64,000 nucleotides of DNA from Lutibacter flavus (lineage in GTDB: Bacteria; Bacteroidota; Bacteroidia; Flavobacteriales; Flavobacteriaceae). The translations under genes and the position numbers were made by a program. Position 1 is the stretch's first letter; each line of letters begins with the position of its first letter. Under the pieces are notes generated by a model that was not told the DNA's origin, ran no database searches, and saw only the letters and a program-made list of their open reading frames with translations. Where the stretch lies: the NCBI RefSeq assembly GCF_900188355.1, contig NZ_FZNX01000002.1, positions 1 through 64,000 of the forward strand, in the 5' to 3' direction. Below, piece after piece: positions 37,412 to 46,201 of the stretch.

Positions 37412-37438
37412 GAATACAGTTTGTAAAAAAACAAAAAA

Positions 37439-37798
37439 ATGGCTACACACAATGAATTAGGTAAAAAAGGTGAAGATTTAGCAGTTGAATTTCTTCAAAA
37501 AAACAACTATAAAATTTTAGAGCGTAATTGGCGGTTTAAAAAGGCAGAAGTAGATATTATTGCTATTAAAAAAGATATTTTAGCAGTTATTGAGGTTAAA
37601 ACACGTTCCAGTAATTATTTTGGGAACCCTCAAGATTTTGTGAATCAGAAAAAAATACAATTATTAGTTGAGGCAATTAATGAATATGTAATTTATAAAG
37701 ATTTAGATGTAGAAGTTAGATTTGATATTGTTGCTATAATTCAAAATAAAAACATTTCTAAAATAGAACATTTAGAAGATGCTTTTTTATATTTTTAA
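37439..37798 (+). CDS. YraN/UPF0102-family endonuclease-like protein
   Basis: 119 residues. GKKGEDLAVEFL, the ERNWRF..AEVDIIA block and LAVIEVKTRS are the family's nuclease-fold motifs (E-xD-ExK as in Holliday-junction-resolvase-like enzymes). The cellular role is not established. The start is 27 bp after the repeat cluster. Confidence 0.92.
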   Translation: MATHNELGKKGEDLAVEFLQKNNYKILERNWRFKKAEVDIIAIKKDILAVIEVKTRSSNYFGNPQDFVNQKKIQLLVEAINEYVIYKDLDVEVRFDIVAIIQNKNISKIEHLEDAFLYF

Positions 37799-37800
37799 AA

Positions 37801-38292
37801 TCATATAACCTTTTCTATTTCAGCATCTAAAAGAGTATCAATCTCTTTTGAGGAGCCTTCAAGAATATAAGAAATATTTCCCGCCTTATCAATTATAACA
37901 TGTGAAGGATACCTTCTAACTGGATTGTAAATTTTTAACATTTCATAAGAACCTGACATTACGGTAAAGTCAAAATCTACTTATCGTTTAAACTTTTTTA
38001 ACGTTTTTTTGCTATTTGGTGCGGGAGCAATAAAAACAATATCATTACGATTTTTATATTTTTCTAAGAGTTTATTAACTTTAGGAATCTCATGCAAACA
38101 AGGTGCGCAAGTTGTAAACCACATTTTAATTACAACCACTTTATTTTTATATGTATCTAGGGAGTTTATAGTTCCGTCTAGGGCATACAGCCTAAAATCA
38201 GGAGCCTTGGCTCCCTTTTGAACAATTTGGGCATTACCTATAAATAATACACCAATTATTAAAACAAAAAATAGTAGTAATTTTCTTTTCAT
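37801..38292 (-). pseudogene. TlpA-like thioredoxin-fold protein interrupted by an in-frame stop
   Basis: The 5' part (37981-38292, 103 codons) encodes a signal peptide (LFFVLIIGVLFIGNAQ), APDFRLYALDG and the redox site C62-A-P-C65. A TAA at 37981-37983 stops it. The same frame continues without another stop to 37801 and encodes the missing half: VDFDFTVMSGSYEML, then the cis-Pro segment RRYPSHVIID and KAGNISYILEG. A single nonsense change therefore splits the gene and removes the cis-proline. It is either a recent pseudogene or a sequencing error. It starts directly after the stop of the TlpA-like gene upstream. Confidence 0.85.
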
Positions 38293-39639
38293 TTATTTAT
38301 CTAAAAATTTCTTTACATCCTCAACATATTCAGGTTTTGAGATAATTTTTTTATTTGAATCTAAAACAAAATAGGTAGGTGTAGAAACTATTTCATATTT
38401 CCTTGCTATTTTATTTTGCCATTTTTCTAAGCCTAAAACATTTGTCCATTTTTCAAAGTTTTGAGTGTGATGGTTAAACCCTAACTCATCATTTTCTAAA
38501 GCAATAGCAATTACATGAACTTCTTCGTTATCTTTTATAAATTCATATAATTGAGGAACTTCTACTAAACAATGAGAACAACTTGTACTCCAAAACACTA
38601 AAATATAAGTTGATGCATTATTCAATTCTGATAAATTGACTGTTTTATCCCCTACATCCCAAGAAAAATCTGGAGCAGTTTTTCCTAATGCTAATTTTAC
38701 TTTAGATTGTATTTCTTTTAAATCTGCCGAGTTTTGAAATTCTTCTGGAAGTTTTTTATAAAAATTATCAATTACATAATCTAAAATAACAGTACTTTCA
38801 AGTTGTGCAAAATTGTACATTAACGTTGTTAAAAGTTCTGCTTTTAAAAAATAATTCTCTTCTATTTTTTCAAGAACTTCTTTTATCGAATTTAAATACA
38901 AACTATTTTGTACCTCAACATCATCGGAAGTGTTCAAATAGAAAACATAATCTGTTACCCTTTCGGTATAAAAAATTGAGTTTAATAACATTGAATCATT
39001 GAAATCTATAAAATCAAAATAATGCTGTTTTTCACTGTTTAAAAATTCTTGTGGAGTTTTAATTAGTGTTGGCGAATAGTATTTATTACTTGATTTTATA
39101 AAACTATTAGCTATTTGCCCTTCGCTTTTTTCGGTAAATAATTCTTGAGAAATTAAATAATGTTCATAGGTTCTTTTATAAATCTTTTGTGTTGATTTTA
39201 TTGCATTTTCACTTTCTAAATTAAAGAAATTCATTTGTAATGAATCCAATTTACGCCTAATATCATTAGTTTCAGCCTGATAATTAGTATACGTTTTATT
39301 TTCATCAGACACTATAAACTCCAGTGTTCCTGAAGGAAAAGTTGGATCAAATTTTAATTCAACACTTTCTTTGTTGTATAAAAAATCAACAAAACCACCA
39401 TTTTTCATATCATAAGTTAAGCGGTACATCCCTTTTGAAGCATTTTCAGGAAAATCCATTTTAAAAACGCCCTCCAAAACAGTAACATTTGCAATATAAA
39501 TTTGCTTAGCCCCTTTTAATTGATATAAAATAACATAATTATAATCTTCTATAACAGGATCCATAGTTCCTGTAACCGAAGTTTGACTTTGAAGTGTGGT
39601 ACTTATTAAAATTAATGCTAGTAGTATTTTTTTAATCAT
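38293..39639 (-). CDS. TlpA-family thioredoxin-like protein with an N-terminal DUF4369-like domain
   Basis: 448 residues. A signal peptide (LLALILISTTLQSQ) precedes a beta-rich DUF4369-like domain (about 20-115), a helical middle and a C-terminal thioredoxin fold with C354-S-H-C357 and the cis-Pro in VSTPTYFVLD. It is probably a periplasmic thiol-disulfide reductase. It is the upstream gene of a pair with the broken TlpA-like gene, to which its stop abuts. Confidence 0.88.
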   Translation of the reverse strand: MIKKILLALILISTTLQSQTSVTGTMDPVIEDYNYVILYQLKGAKQIYIANVTVLEGVFKMDFPENASKGMYRLTYDMKNGGFVDFLYNKESVELKFDPTFPSGTLEFIVSDENKTYTNYQAETNDIRRKLDSLQMNFFNLESENAIKSTQKIYKRTYEHYLISQELFTEKSEGQIANSFIKSSNKYYSPTLIKTPQEFLNSEKQHYFDFIDFNDSMLLNSIFYTERVTDYVFYLNTSDDVEVQNSLYLNSIKEVLEKIEENYFLKAELLTTLMYNFAQLESTVILDYVIDNFYKKLPEEFQNSADLKEIQSKVKLALGKTAPDFSWDVGDKTVNLSELNNASTYILVFWSTSCSHCLVEVPQLYEFIKDNEEVHVIAIALENDELGFNHHTQNFEKWTNVLGLEKWQNKIARKYEIVSTPTYFVLDSNKKIISKPEYVEDVKKFLDK

Positions 39640-39715
39640 CTCTTTTTTTAGTTGAATTATTCAATAATCAGACCAAATGTAAGTATTTTTATTATTTTGC
39701 ATAAAAGTATATTAA

Positions 39716-40510
39716 ATGGAATTTACAAATAAAGTAATTTGGATAACTGGCGCATCATCTGGAATTGGAAAATCTATAGCCATTGAGCTCTCAAAACAAA
39801 ACGTTAAACTTATACTTTCTTCTAGAAATAAAGATAAATTAAGAAAGGTACAAGCTGAATGCAACACTCCTGAGAACGTAAAAATATTAACACTCGATTT
39901 AGAAGATTACAATAATTTACAACCTAAAGTTACCGAGGCAATTACACTATTTGGAACTATCGATATTTTATTTAACAATGCTGGAATTAGTCAACGATCT
40001 TTAGTAAAAGATACGGCTATTGCTGTTGATAAACGCATTATGGATATTAACTATTTAGGAACCGTTGCTCTTACTAAAGCTATATTACCTCATTTTATAG
40101 AAAAAAATAATGGGCATTTTGTAGTTATCACAAGTATTGTAGGAAAAATAGGAACTCCTTTACGCTCTAGTTATTCAGCATCTAAACATGCATTACATGG
40201 ATTTTTTGACAGTTTGAGAGCTGAAGTTTTTTCAAATAACATAAAAGTTACGCTTGCTTGCCCAGGTTTTGTACAAACAAATGTTTCTTTAAATGCATTA
40301 ACAGGAGATGGTTCTCCTCAAAACAAAATGGATGCTGCTACTAAAAACGGTTTAACAAGTGAACATTTTTCAAAACTACTTTTAAAAGCTGTAAAAAATG
40401 AAAAACAAGAAGTTTATATTGGTGGTTTTAAAGAAAAATTAGCGGTTTACGTTAAACGATTTTTTCCAACATTACTTTCAAAAATGATTCGAAAATTGGC
40501 TGTTACTTAA
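39716..40510 (+). CDS. Short-chain dehydrogenase/reductase
   Basis: 264 residues. The Rossmann motif is TGASSGIGKS, NNAG follows at about 90, and the catalytic Tyr-Lys pair is in SYSASKHALHG with Ser in ITSIVGK. It resembles the DHRS7-like SDR group. The substrate is unknown. Its stop overlaps the convergent gene at 40507 by 4 bp. Confidence 0.92.
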   Translation: MEFTNKVIWITGASSGIGKSIAIELSKQNVKLILSSRNKDKLRKVQAECNTPENVKILTLDLEDYNNLQPKVTEAITLFGTIDILFNNAGISQRSLVKDTAIAVDKRIMDINYLGTVALTKAILPHFIEKNNGHFVVITSIVGKIGTPLRSSYSASKHALHGFFDSLRAEVFSNNIKVTLACPGFVQTNVSLNALTGDGSPQNKMDAATKNGLTSEHFSKLLLKAVKNEKQEVYIGGFKEKLAVYVKRFFPTLLSKMIRKLAVT

Positions 40511-40860
40511 ATTAGTTCCTGTACTTTAAAATACAACACAATGGCTTCCTTCATAAGTACAGTTTGTTCTCCGGATTTTAAAGGTGGAAGCTCTTCTAAC
40601 ATGTTATAATGTGGCCAACCATCATCATCAAAAAAATCAAACTCATAATACCCAAAAGGCTCTAACAATCTGCAAATTGCTATATGCATTAAGTTAACTT
40701 TATCGTCTTTTTTAAATTCCACAGCACCTTTCCCTAATTCCTGAACACCAATTAAATAAATAATTGCATCTAAATTAAGTTGTTCTCCTTCGCCAAATTT
40801 TGTTGCCAAAATTGCAAGTATTTGCTCGTAATCTTCCTTTAATTTTTGATCTCTTGACAT
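40507..40860 (-). CDS. Conserved Bacteroidota protein of unknown function
   Basis: 117 residues, acidic, without signal peptide. Recognisable blocks are GEGEQLNLDAIIYLIGVQELGKG (as two parts), MHIAICRLLEPFGYY and DDDGWPHY. It has the look of a conserved cytoplasmic protein, but I know no function. It has its own promoter. Confidence 0.75.
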   Translation of the reverse strand: MSRDQKLKEDYEQILAILATKFGEGEQLNLDAIIYLIGVQELGKGAVEFKKDDKVNLMHIAICRLLEPFGYYEFDFFDDDGWPHYNMLEELPPLKSGEQTVLMKEAIVLYFKVQELI

Positions 40861-40881
40861 CTGAAATTTCTAGTTAGGTTG

Positions 40882-40916
40882 CAAATATACAAATCCATTC
40901 ATGTATATTTACAAAA
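40882..40916 (-). promoter_or_regulatory. Promoter of the unknown-function gene at 40507-40860
   Basis: On the minus strand TTTTG (40916-40912), a 22-nt spacer and TATATTTG (40889-40882). The predicted leader is about 15 nt. Confidence 0.5.
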
Positions 40917-40924
40917 ACATTAAT

Positions 40925-41440
40925 ATGAATACTTTTGACATTATAATTGCCGCATTATTAATTTTTGGATTTATAAGAGGATTAACTAAAGGGTTATTTG
41001 TTGAAGTTGCTTCTTTAGTTGCTTTAATTGCCGGAGTTTATGGTGCAATTCACTTTTCTTATTTTGTAGGAACTTTCTTGGCTAACCGTGTTTCCTGGGA
41101 AGAAAGGTATATTACAATAGTATCATTTGCAATAACTTTTGCAATTATTGTTTTAGTAATTGGCTTATTAGGAAAACTCTTTACCAAAATTGCAGATTTT
41201 GCCTCTCTGGGTTTAATTAATAAATTACTTGGAGGCGGTTTTGGAGCCTTAAAAATTGGACTTATTTTAAGTATAGTTTTACTATTATTTACAAAATTAA
41301 ATAATACAATTCCTTTCATTTCTGATGAGCAAAAAGATGAATCTGTTTTATATGAACCCGTAAAAAACTTAGCGCCTACTTTATTTCCAAACTTTTTAAC
41401 TATTGTTGAAAATGAGGCTGAATTAAAAATTTCTGAATAA
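40925..41440 (+). CDS. CvpA-family membrane protein
   Basis: 171 residues from MNTFDIIIAALLIFGFIRG; the ATG at 40901 adds an unconserved lead. Four hydrophobic segments (about 3-20, 25-45, 60-82, 98-120) and the FxRG..KG motif after helix 1 fit the CvpA family. CvpA was named for colicin V production in E. coli; the exact role here is unknown. Confidence 0.88.
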   Translation: MNTFDIIIAALLIFGFIRGLTKGLFVEVASLVALIAGVYGAIHFSYFVGTFLANRVSWEERYITIVSFAITFAIIVLVIGLLGKLFTKIADFASLGLINKLLGGGFGALKIGLILSIVLLLFTKLNNTIPFISDEQKDESVLYEPVKNLAPTLFPNFLTIVENEAELKISE

Positions 41441-41497
41441 AATACTGTTAGTAAAAACAATAATTAACGTCAAAAAAGAAGATACCAATTTTTTAAT

Positions 41498-42619
41498 ATG
41501 CGATATACGTTTTTCTTAGCTTTTAGTTTTTTTTCTTTTACTTTACTTTTTAGTGGCTGTACTCCAAAAAAAGAAAACTCATTTATTATTTCTGGAAATG
41601 TTCCTAATTTAACTAACGATTATATTTTACTTTCTCATGTTGAAGATCTACAAAACAATAAAACAGTACTAATTGATTCTTTAAAAGTTAATAAAAGAGG
41701 TAAATTTAATGCTGTTTATTTTTTGGAACCTGATATCTATACTTTGTCATTTGATAATAAAAAAACGATTCCACTAGCTATTAACAAAGGGCAACATATT
41801 GTTTTAAAAGGTGATAATTTAGATGAATTAAAAATTACTGGATCTTCAGACACACAATTGTTAAATGATTATGAATCTTTTAGAAAAGAATCTTTAAACC
41901 GATTGGTGAAATCCGTGAGAGATACCATTAAAAAGCTGAAAAAGGAAAATATAAAAGTACATGAAATTGCTGAATTACGTGAAGTTGAAGTTGAAAATTA
42001 CGAAAAACACTTAGATGAATTAACACTATTTATAAAAGAAAAAATGGGTACTTCCATTGCTGTTTATGCAACTTCTACTCGTTGGAATAGTAAAAACTTA
42101 CCTTTTTTAAAAGAACTAGTTTCTGAATTTGAAGGTGAACATCCTGAAATAGACATTACAAAAAAATTAAAAAACAAAATCCAATTACTTCAAAAAACAA
42201 GTATTGGAACTATTGTTTCTAATATTAAAATGCCAAATCAATTAGGTGAACTTATAAGTTTAGATTCAATAAAAGGAACTTATACTTTAATAGATTTTTG
42301 GGCAAGTTGGTGTCCACCTTGTAGAACAGAAAGCACATTGTTAAATGAGCTATATAAAGCCTATAATTCTAAAGGTTTTGAAATTTATGGAATATCCTTA
42401 GACTCTAAAAAAGAACGTTGGTTAAAAGCGCTTGAAATGGACAATCGTATCTGGACAAATGTTTCAACTGTTGAAGGGTTTAAAACTCCTGTTTCTATTG
42501 AATATGGAATTACAGCTTTACCAACAAACTTTTTAATTGATGCTGAGGGTGAAATTATTGCTTCAAATATTCATGGAAAACATTTAAAAGCTAAAATAGA
42601 AGAATTATTTAGTAATTAA
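41498..42619 (+). CDS. TlpA-family thiol-disulfide reductase lipoprotein with DUF4369-like domain
   Basis: 373 residues. The lipobox Cys is C21 (LLFSGC). The DUF4369-like domain covers about 28-115, a coiled helical linker about 120-190, and the thioredoxin fold 235-373 with C272-P-P-C275 and the cis-Pro in ALPTNFLID. It is membrane-tethered and faces the periplasm. It resembles the 38293 protein in layout but not closely in sequence. Confidence 0.9.
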   Translation: MRYTFFLAFSFFSFTLLFSGCTPKKENSFIISGNVPNLTNDYILLSHVEDLQNNKTVLIDSLKVNKRGKFNAVYFLEPDIYTLSFDNKKTIPLAINKGQHIVLKGDNLDELKITGSSDTQLLNDYESFRKESLNRLVKSVRDTIKKLKKENIKVHEIAELREVEVENYEKHLDELTLFIKEKMGTSIAVYATSTRWNSKNLPFLKELVSEFEGEHPEIDITKKLKNKIQLLQKTSIGTIVSNIKMPNQLGELISLDSIKGTYTLIDFWASWCPPCRTESTLLNELYKAYNSKGFEIYGISLDSKKERWLKALEMDNRIWTNVSTVEGFKTPVSIEYGITALPTNFLIDAEGEIIASNIHGKHLKAKIEELFSN

Positions 42620-42638
42620 TGTAAATTCATCTGTTCTT

Positions 42639-42719
42639 GTCATTCTGAAAGGAATGTAACGAATTGAAGAATCTTTTCTTTAATGGAACGTGAGATTCTT
42701 CTCTATAGATCAGAATGAC
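42639..42719. repeat. 81-bp GTCATTCTGA element (best-preserved copy)
   Basis: Terminal inverted repeats GTCATTCTGA (42639-42648) and TCAGAATGAC (42710-42719) enclose inner GAAGAATC (42666-42673) and GATTCTTC (42694-42701). It lies between the convergent TlpA-like and batE genes and could act as a bidirectional terminator. Confidence 0.8.
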
Positions 42720-42774
42720 AGAATTAAAAAATTCTAATAAATTCATAAAAAGAAACTTTACAGAACTCACATTC

Positions 42775-43527
42775 TTAAATCTCTTTTAATTCATCCGAAT
42801 GAACCCAACCAATTTTACCATCGGCTATTTTTATTTTTTTCCAATTATCAAGTTCATCTAATACAATAACTTTTGTCCCTTCGTGTAACTCAAAAACCTC
42901 ATCACTATTTGTTGATGGCGCGTTTTTAATTTCGGCTTTTGCAGCAAATATAATTGCTGTTCTATTTTTTTGAACTGTTTTGAAATTATTAAAAGCAAAA
43001 AACACACTTATTGCCAATACAAAAACAGAAAATATGGTTGCATTAAACAAGAACAGCTTCCTTTTTGTTGAAGAAGAAAAATGATACATCAAGAATAATA
43101 GTGAAGCTAAAAATGAAGCAATAACTGCTATTATAGCCCAAGTGTCAAATGGTAATTTTTGAATTACAGATGCAGAAAAACGTTGAAAAAATGTTTTTGG
43201 CAGTTCTTCAATTACATCAATTGTCATTCTTTTTGCAAAAGCCAAATTAGACTTAGCGTCAGCGTAATTTGGATTTAATTTTAACGTTTTTTCGTAGTAA
43301 TAAATTGCCGGAGCAACTTTATTCATTTTATAATAGCAATTTGCAATATTAAAATACAAATCATCAGACTCCAACCCTTGTTCTTCAATTGCTAAATAAA
43401 CCCCTACGGCTCTAGTATAATTTCCTTCTTTATAAAACGTATTACCTTCTGCAAATAACTTATTTGCTTCTTGTGGGTAAGCAACCAAGCTTAAAAGCAA
43501 CACTATAATGCTAACTAACTTTTTCAT
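42775..43527 (-). CDS. batE: BatE, TPR and SH3-like domain protein
   Basis: 250 residues from MKKLVSIIVLLLSL; the ATG at 43545 would overlap batD. A signal peptide, then TPR repeats (about 20-95: LFAEGNTFYKEGNYTRA, YFNIANCYYKMN), two membrane helices (about 120-190) and a C-terminal bacterial SH3 domain (KVIVLDELDNWKKIKIADGKIGW) match BatE. It is the last gene of the Bat operon, starting 1 bp after batD. Confidence 0.9.
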   Translation of the reverse strand: MKKLVSIIVLLLSLVAYPQEANKLFAEGNTFYKEGNYTRAVGVYLAIEEQGLESDDLYFNIANCYYKMNKVAPAIYYYEKTLKLNPNYADAKSNLAFAKRMTIDVIEELPKTFFQRFSASVIQKLPFDTWAIIAVIASFLASLLFLMYHFSSSTKRKLFLFNATIFSVFVLAISVFFAFNNFKTVQKNRTAIIFAAKAEIKNAPSTNSDEVFELHEGTKVIVLDELDNWKKIKIADGKIGWVHSDELKEI

Positions 43528-43528
43528 T

Positions 43529-45298
43529 TTATAATTGCTTATCAATATTAGTAATTACTTCTTTTGCCTTTTCAAATTCTTGCTCCATCATCACATTTGT
43601 AGTTGGTGTATAACGAGCAAAATCACAATCGTTTAAAACATCTACAAACTGTTTAATTGTATCCAAATCAACATTTTTATTTTGCAATATTTCTGAAATT
43701 CTCTCTTTTGAAATATCTGAAGTTTCTACTTGAAGTTTTGCTTTTAAAAAGTTATGAAGTGCTTTTTCCAATGCAACATAAAATGCTTCATGGTTACCTA
43801 ATTGCTTTTTCGCTTCTGATAAATATTTCTTTGCAAGCCTATCTGCTTTTCTAATTTTGTTTCCAAATACGTCACCTGCACGCTGTGCTCGTTTTTTACC
43901 AATTAATATTCCAATTGGAATTGCCAAAAACGGTAAAAATAGCAATAGATAAAATAAGTTAGAATTTAAAAACTCAGATTTTATTTTTGGTTCGAATTCA
44001 GATTTTAAAGCTATAAATCTAAAATTATTGTCATTAGCTACAACATTTTGCTTAATTATGTTATTCTCAGTACTTGAAACAGAAGACGGCAGTTCTTTAC
44101 CTTCAGTTACATTAACAATAATTGCATCAGCTTTTATTGTTTTGTATTTTTTTTCTTTGGTGTTAAAATAAGAAAATGTTACTTCCGGGATTTTATATTT
44201 CCCTTTAAATTGAGGAACTACAGTATAAGTATCAGAAACACTTCCTCTTAATCCATTTAAAGATGTAGAAACTTTCTCTTTATGTTCTGGAGTATAAACT
44301 TCCAATTCTGCAGGAGTTGTAATTTTTGGTATCTCAAATAATTTTAAGTTCCCTCTACCCGAAACTTCAACTTTAATTTGAGCGGCATCATTCGCTTTTA
44401 ATACATTTTTATTAGCTGCAACTTTAAACTCAAACTCTCCAACTGCTCCAGTAAAGTCAATTGGTTTCCCCAGTTCAGGTAAAGATTTAACTCTAACTGT
44501 TTTTATTGCTGATTGTGCAGAATAATTGATATTCTTGGTAATCATATTTCCAAAAAAGTCACCTTTCCCTGTTGGAATTCCAACAGAAAAATCCATTTTC
44601 ATTGGTTCTATCTTTAGGTTACCGTTTCTTTGAGGAATTAAAACAGCTCTTTTTAAAATAATATATCTATAATCTTCCCCGTTGTACTTTCCTTTTTTAA
44701 CATTAATATCCTTTACTTCAATGTCTTGGTTCCAAAAACCATTGTATTGAGGTGATTCACTCACTCGCCAATCATTAACACTAATATTTTCACTTACATA
44801 CAATTTATAAACAACATAAATTCCTTCGCCAACATAGGGGTTTAAATTAGAAACCTCAGCAACTAAATGAATATTTTGTTGCGCAACATATTCGGGATTA
44901 TTTGGGTCTTTTGGTATCTCAACTGCCTTTGTAACAGTTATTTTAACTGAATTAGATTTAATAATTTGCTTATTATATTCAATTGATGCAGGCGCAAGAA
45001 TTAAGTCTCCTTCTGTTTTAGGCTCTAAAATATAAATATATGATTGCGAATAACTGGCTTTTCCATTTATCCACGATTGATTTACAGATGAACTTGGACC
45101 ACCAACAACTTTAAAATTAGAAAATGGAGGTGCTTTAAAATTATCTGCGCCTTGTTTATTAACTGTAAACTCAACTCTAAAACGCTGGTTTACACCTAAT
45201 TTGTTTTTACTCACAGAAGTTTTAAACTCAATTTGAGCAAAAAATAATTGTGATGTAAATAATAAAAGAGTTAATATGTAAAACTTCAATAATTTCAT
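43529..45298 (-). CDS. batD: BatD, oxygen-tolerance protein
   Basis: 589 residues. A signal peptide precedes repeated beta-sandwich domains (KLGVNQRFRVEFTVNKQG, NPYVGEGIYVVYKLYVSE), as in Pfam BatD (PF13584). One membrane helix (LFYLLLFLPFLAIPIGILIG) and a cytoplasmic helical tail follow. In Bacteroides fragilis the Bat genes are linked to aerotolerance; the mechanism is not settled. Confidence 0.92.
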   Translation of the reverse strand: MKLLKFYILTLLLFTSQLFFAQIEFKTSVSKNKLGVNQRFRVEFTVNKQGADNFKAPPFSNFKVVGGPSSSVNQSWINGKASYSQSYIYILEPKTEGDLILAPASIEYNKQIIKSNSVKITVTKAVEIPKDPNNPEYVAQQNIHLVAEVSNLNPYVGEGIYVVYKLYVSENISVNDWRVSESPQYNGFWNQDIEVKDINVKKGKYNGEDYRYIILKRAVLIPQRNGNLKIEPMKMDFSVGIPTGKGDFFGNMITKNINYSAQSAIKTVRVKSLPELGKPIDFTGAVGEFEFKVAANKNVLKANDAAQIKVEVSGRGNLKLFEIPKITTPAELEVYTPEHKEKVSTSLNGLRGSVSDTYTVVPQFKGKYKIPEVTFSYFNTKEKKYKTIKADAIIVNVTEGKELPSSVSSTENNIIKQNVVANDNNFRFIALKSEFEPKIKSEFLNSNLFYLLLFLPFLAIPIGILIGKKRAQRAGDVFGNKIRKADRLAKKYLSEAKKQLGNHEAFYVALEKALHNFLKAKLQVETSDISKERISEILQNKNVDLDTIKQFVDVLNDCDFARYTPTTNVMMEQEFEKAKEVITNIDKQL

Positions 45299-45391
45299 GT
45301 GTCTATATTATCTGTTTTAAACGGTCACATGCGGTTCGCTGTTTTCATTTACTTGTGCGATAAGCTTTTTAGCATGCTCGTTTCATTTTAA
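45299..45391. other. Unusually GC-richer spacer between batC and batD
   Basis: The 93-bp gap interrupts an otherwise tight operon. It carries AGCATGCT and AAGCTT palindromes and a TCACATGCGGTTCGCTGTTTT run richer in G+C than neighbours. It contains no gene that I can support. Confidence 0.5.
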
Positions 45392-46201
45392 CTACCAGTC
45401 TTTTTCTTGTTTAACTTTTTTGCCTTTGGCTTCTTGAGCATTTAATTTCTTTTGAGTTTTGTTTTCCTCATTATTCATAGCCTCTAACAACTGTTTCATT
45501 TGCTCAGGAGACAATTGGTTTGGTCTAGGTTTTTGATCCTGTTTTTTCTCTTCATCTTTCTTATCGTCATCCTTTTTTGGATCTCCTTTATCATCTTGCT
45601 TGTCTTCTCCTTTATCTTTTTCGTCGTTTTTATCTTCTTTCTTTTCGTCGTCTCCTCCTTCTTTGTCTTTTTGATCTTTATTTTTATCGTCCTTCTTATC
45701 GTCCTTGTTGTCCTTATTATCTTTATTGTCTTTGTTATCTTTATTTTGTTGGTCCTTTAATAACTCCTGAGCCATTGCCAAATTATAACGAGTTTCATCG
45801 TCTTTTGAATTATTTCTCATGGAGTTTTTATAAGCCGCAACCGCCTTATCATATTGCTTTTCTTTCATAAAAGCATTTCCCATATTATGATAAGTTTCTG
45901 CTTTACTCATCTTAGTTGGAGCTGTTTTTTCAACCAATTCAAATTGAGAAACCGCTTCTTTATTTCTGTTTTGCTGATAAATTGTATTCCCTAAATTATA
46001 CGATGCTTTTGGATAATTTGGATTTTTTGACAATGCTTTCTTATAGGCAACTTCAGCATCCTCAAATTTTAATTGATTATACAATTTATTTCCTTCTCTA
46101 ACATCTTCTCTTGCTTCACGTTCTAATTGCTCCAGATTTTTTTCCTGAGAAAAAATTAGACCTGTAAAACACATAAATAATATGACTAATCTATTTTTCA
46201 T
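45392..46201 (-). CDS. batC: BatC, TPR protein with a charged low-complexity tail
   Basis: 269 residues. A signal peptide precedes three or more TPRs (about 35-140: AEVAYKKALSKNPNYPKASYNLG core). About 75 residues of nearly pure Lys/Asp/Asn/Glu/Gln (about 148-225, with NKD repeated four times) and a short tail (LSPEQMKQLLEAMNNEE) follow. It overlaps the start of batB's end by 11 bp. The charged tract is probably an extended linker. Confidence 0.9.
   Translation of the reverse strand: MKNRLVILFMCFTGLIFSQEKNLEQLEREAREDVREGNKLYNQLKFEDAEVAYKKALSKNPNYPKASYNLGNTIYQQNRNKEAVSQFELVEKTAPTKMSKAETYHNMGNAFMKEKQYDKAVAAYKNSMRNNSKDDETRYNLAMAQELLKDQQNKDNKDNKDNKDNKDDKKDDKNKDQKDKEGGDDEKKEDKNDEKDKGEDKQDDKGDPKKDDDKKDEEKKQDQKPRPNQLSPEQMKQLLEAMNNEENKTQKKLNAQEAKGKKVKQEKDW

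Noticed and set aside
37320-37438. Terminator or small RNA in the LD-carboxypeptidase-yraN gap
   Set aside because: The hairpins belong to the dispersed repeat family and have no T tract.
45340-45391. Group II intron domain V or riboswitch in the batC-batD spacer
   Set aside because: I could not fold the expected 34-nt domain V or any known aptamer from this sequence.
45500-45870. Hydrophobic frames opposite the charged tail of batC
   Set aside because: They are the complement of the Lys/Asp repeat tract; an apparent membrane protein here is an artefact.
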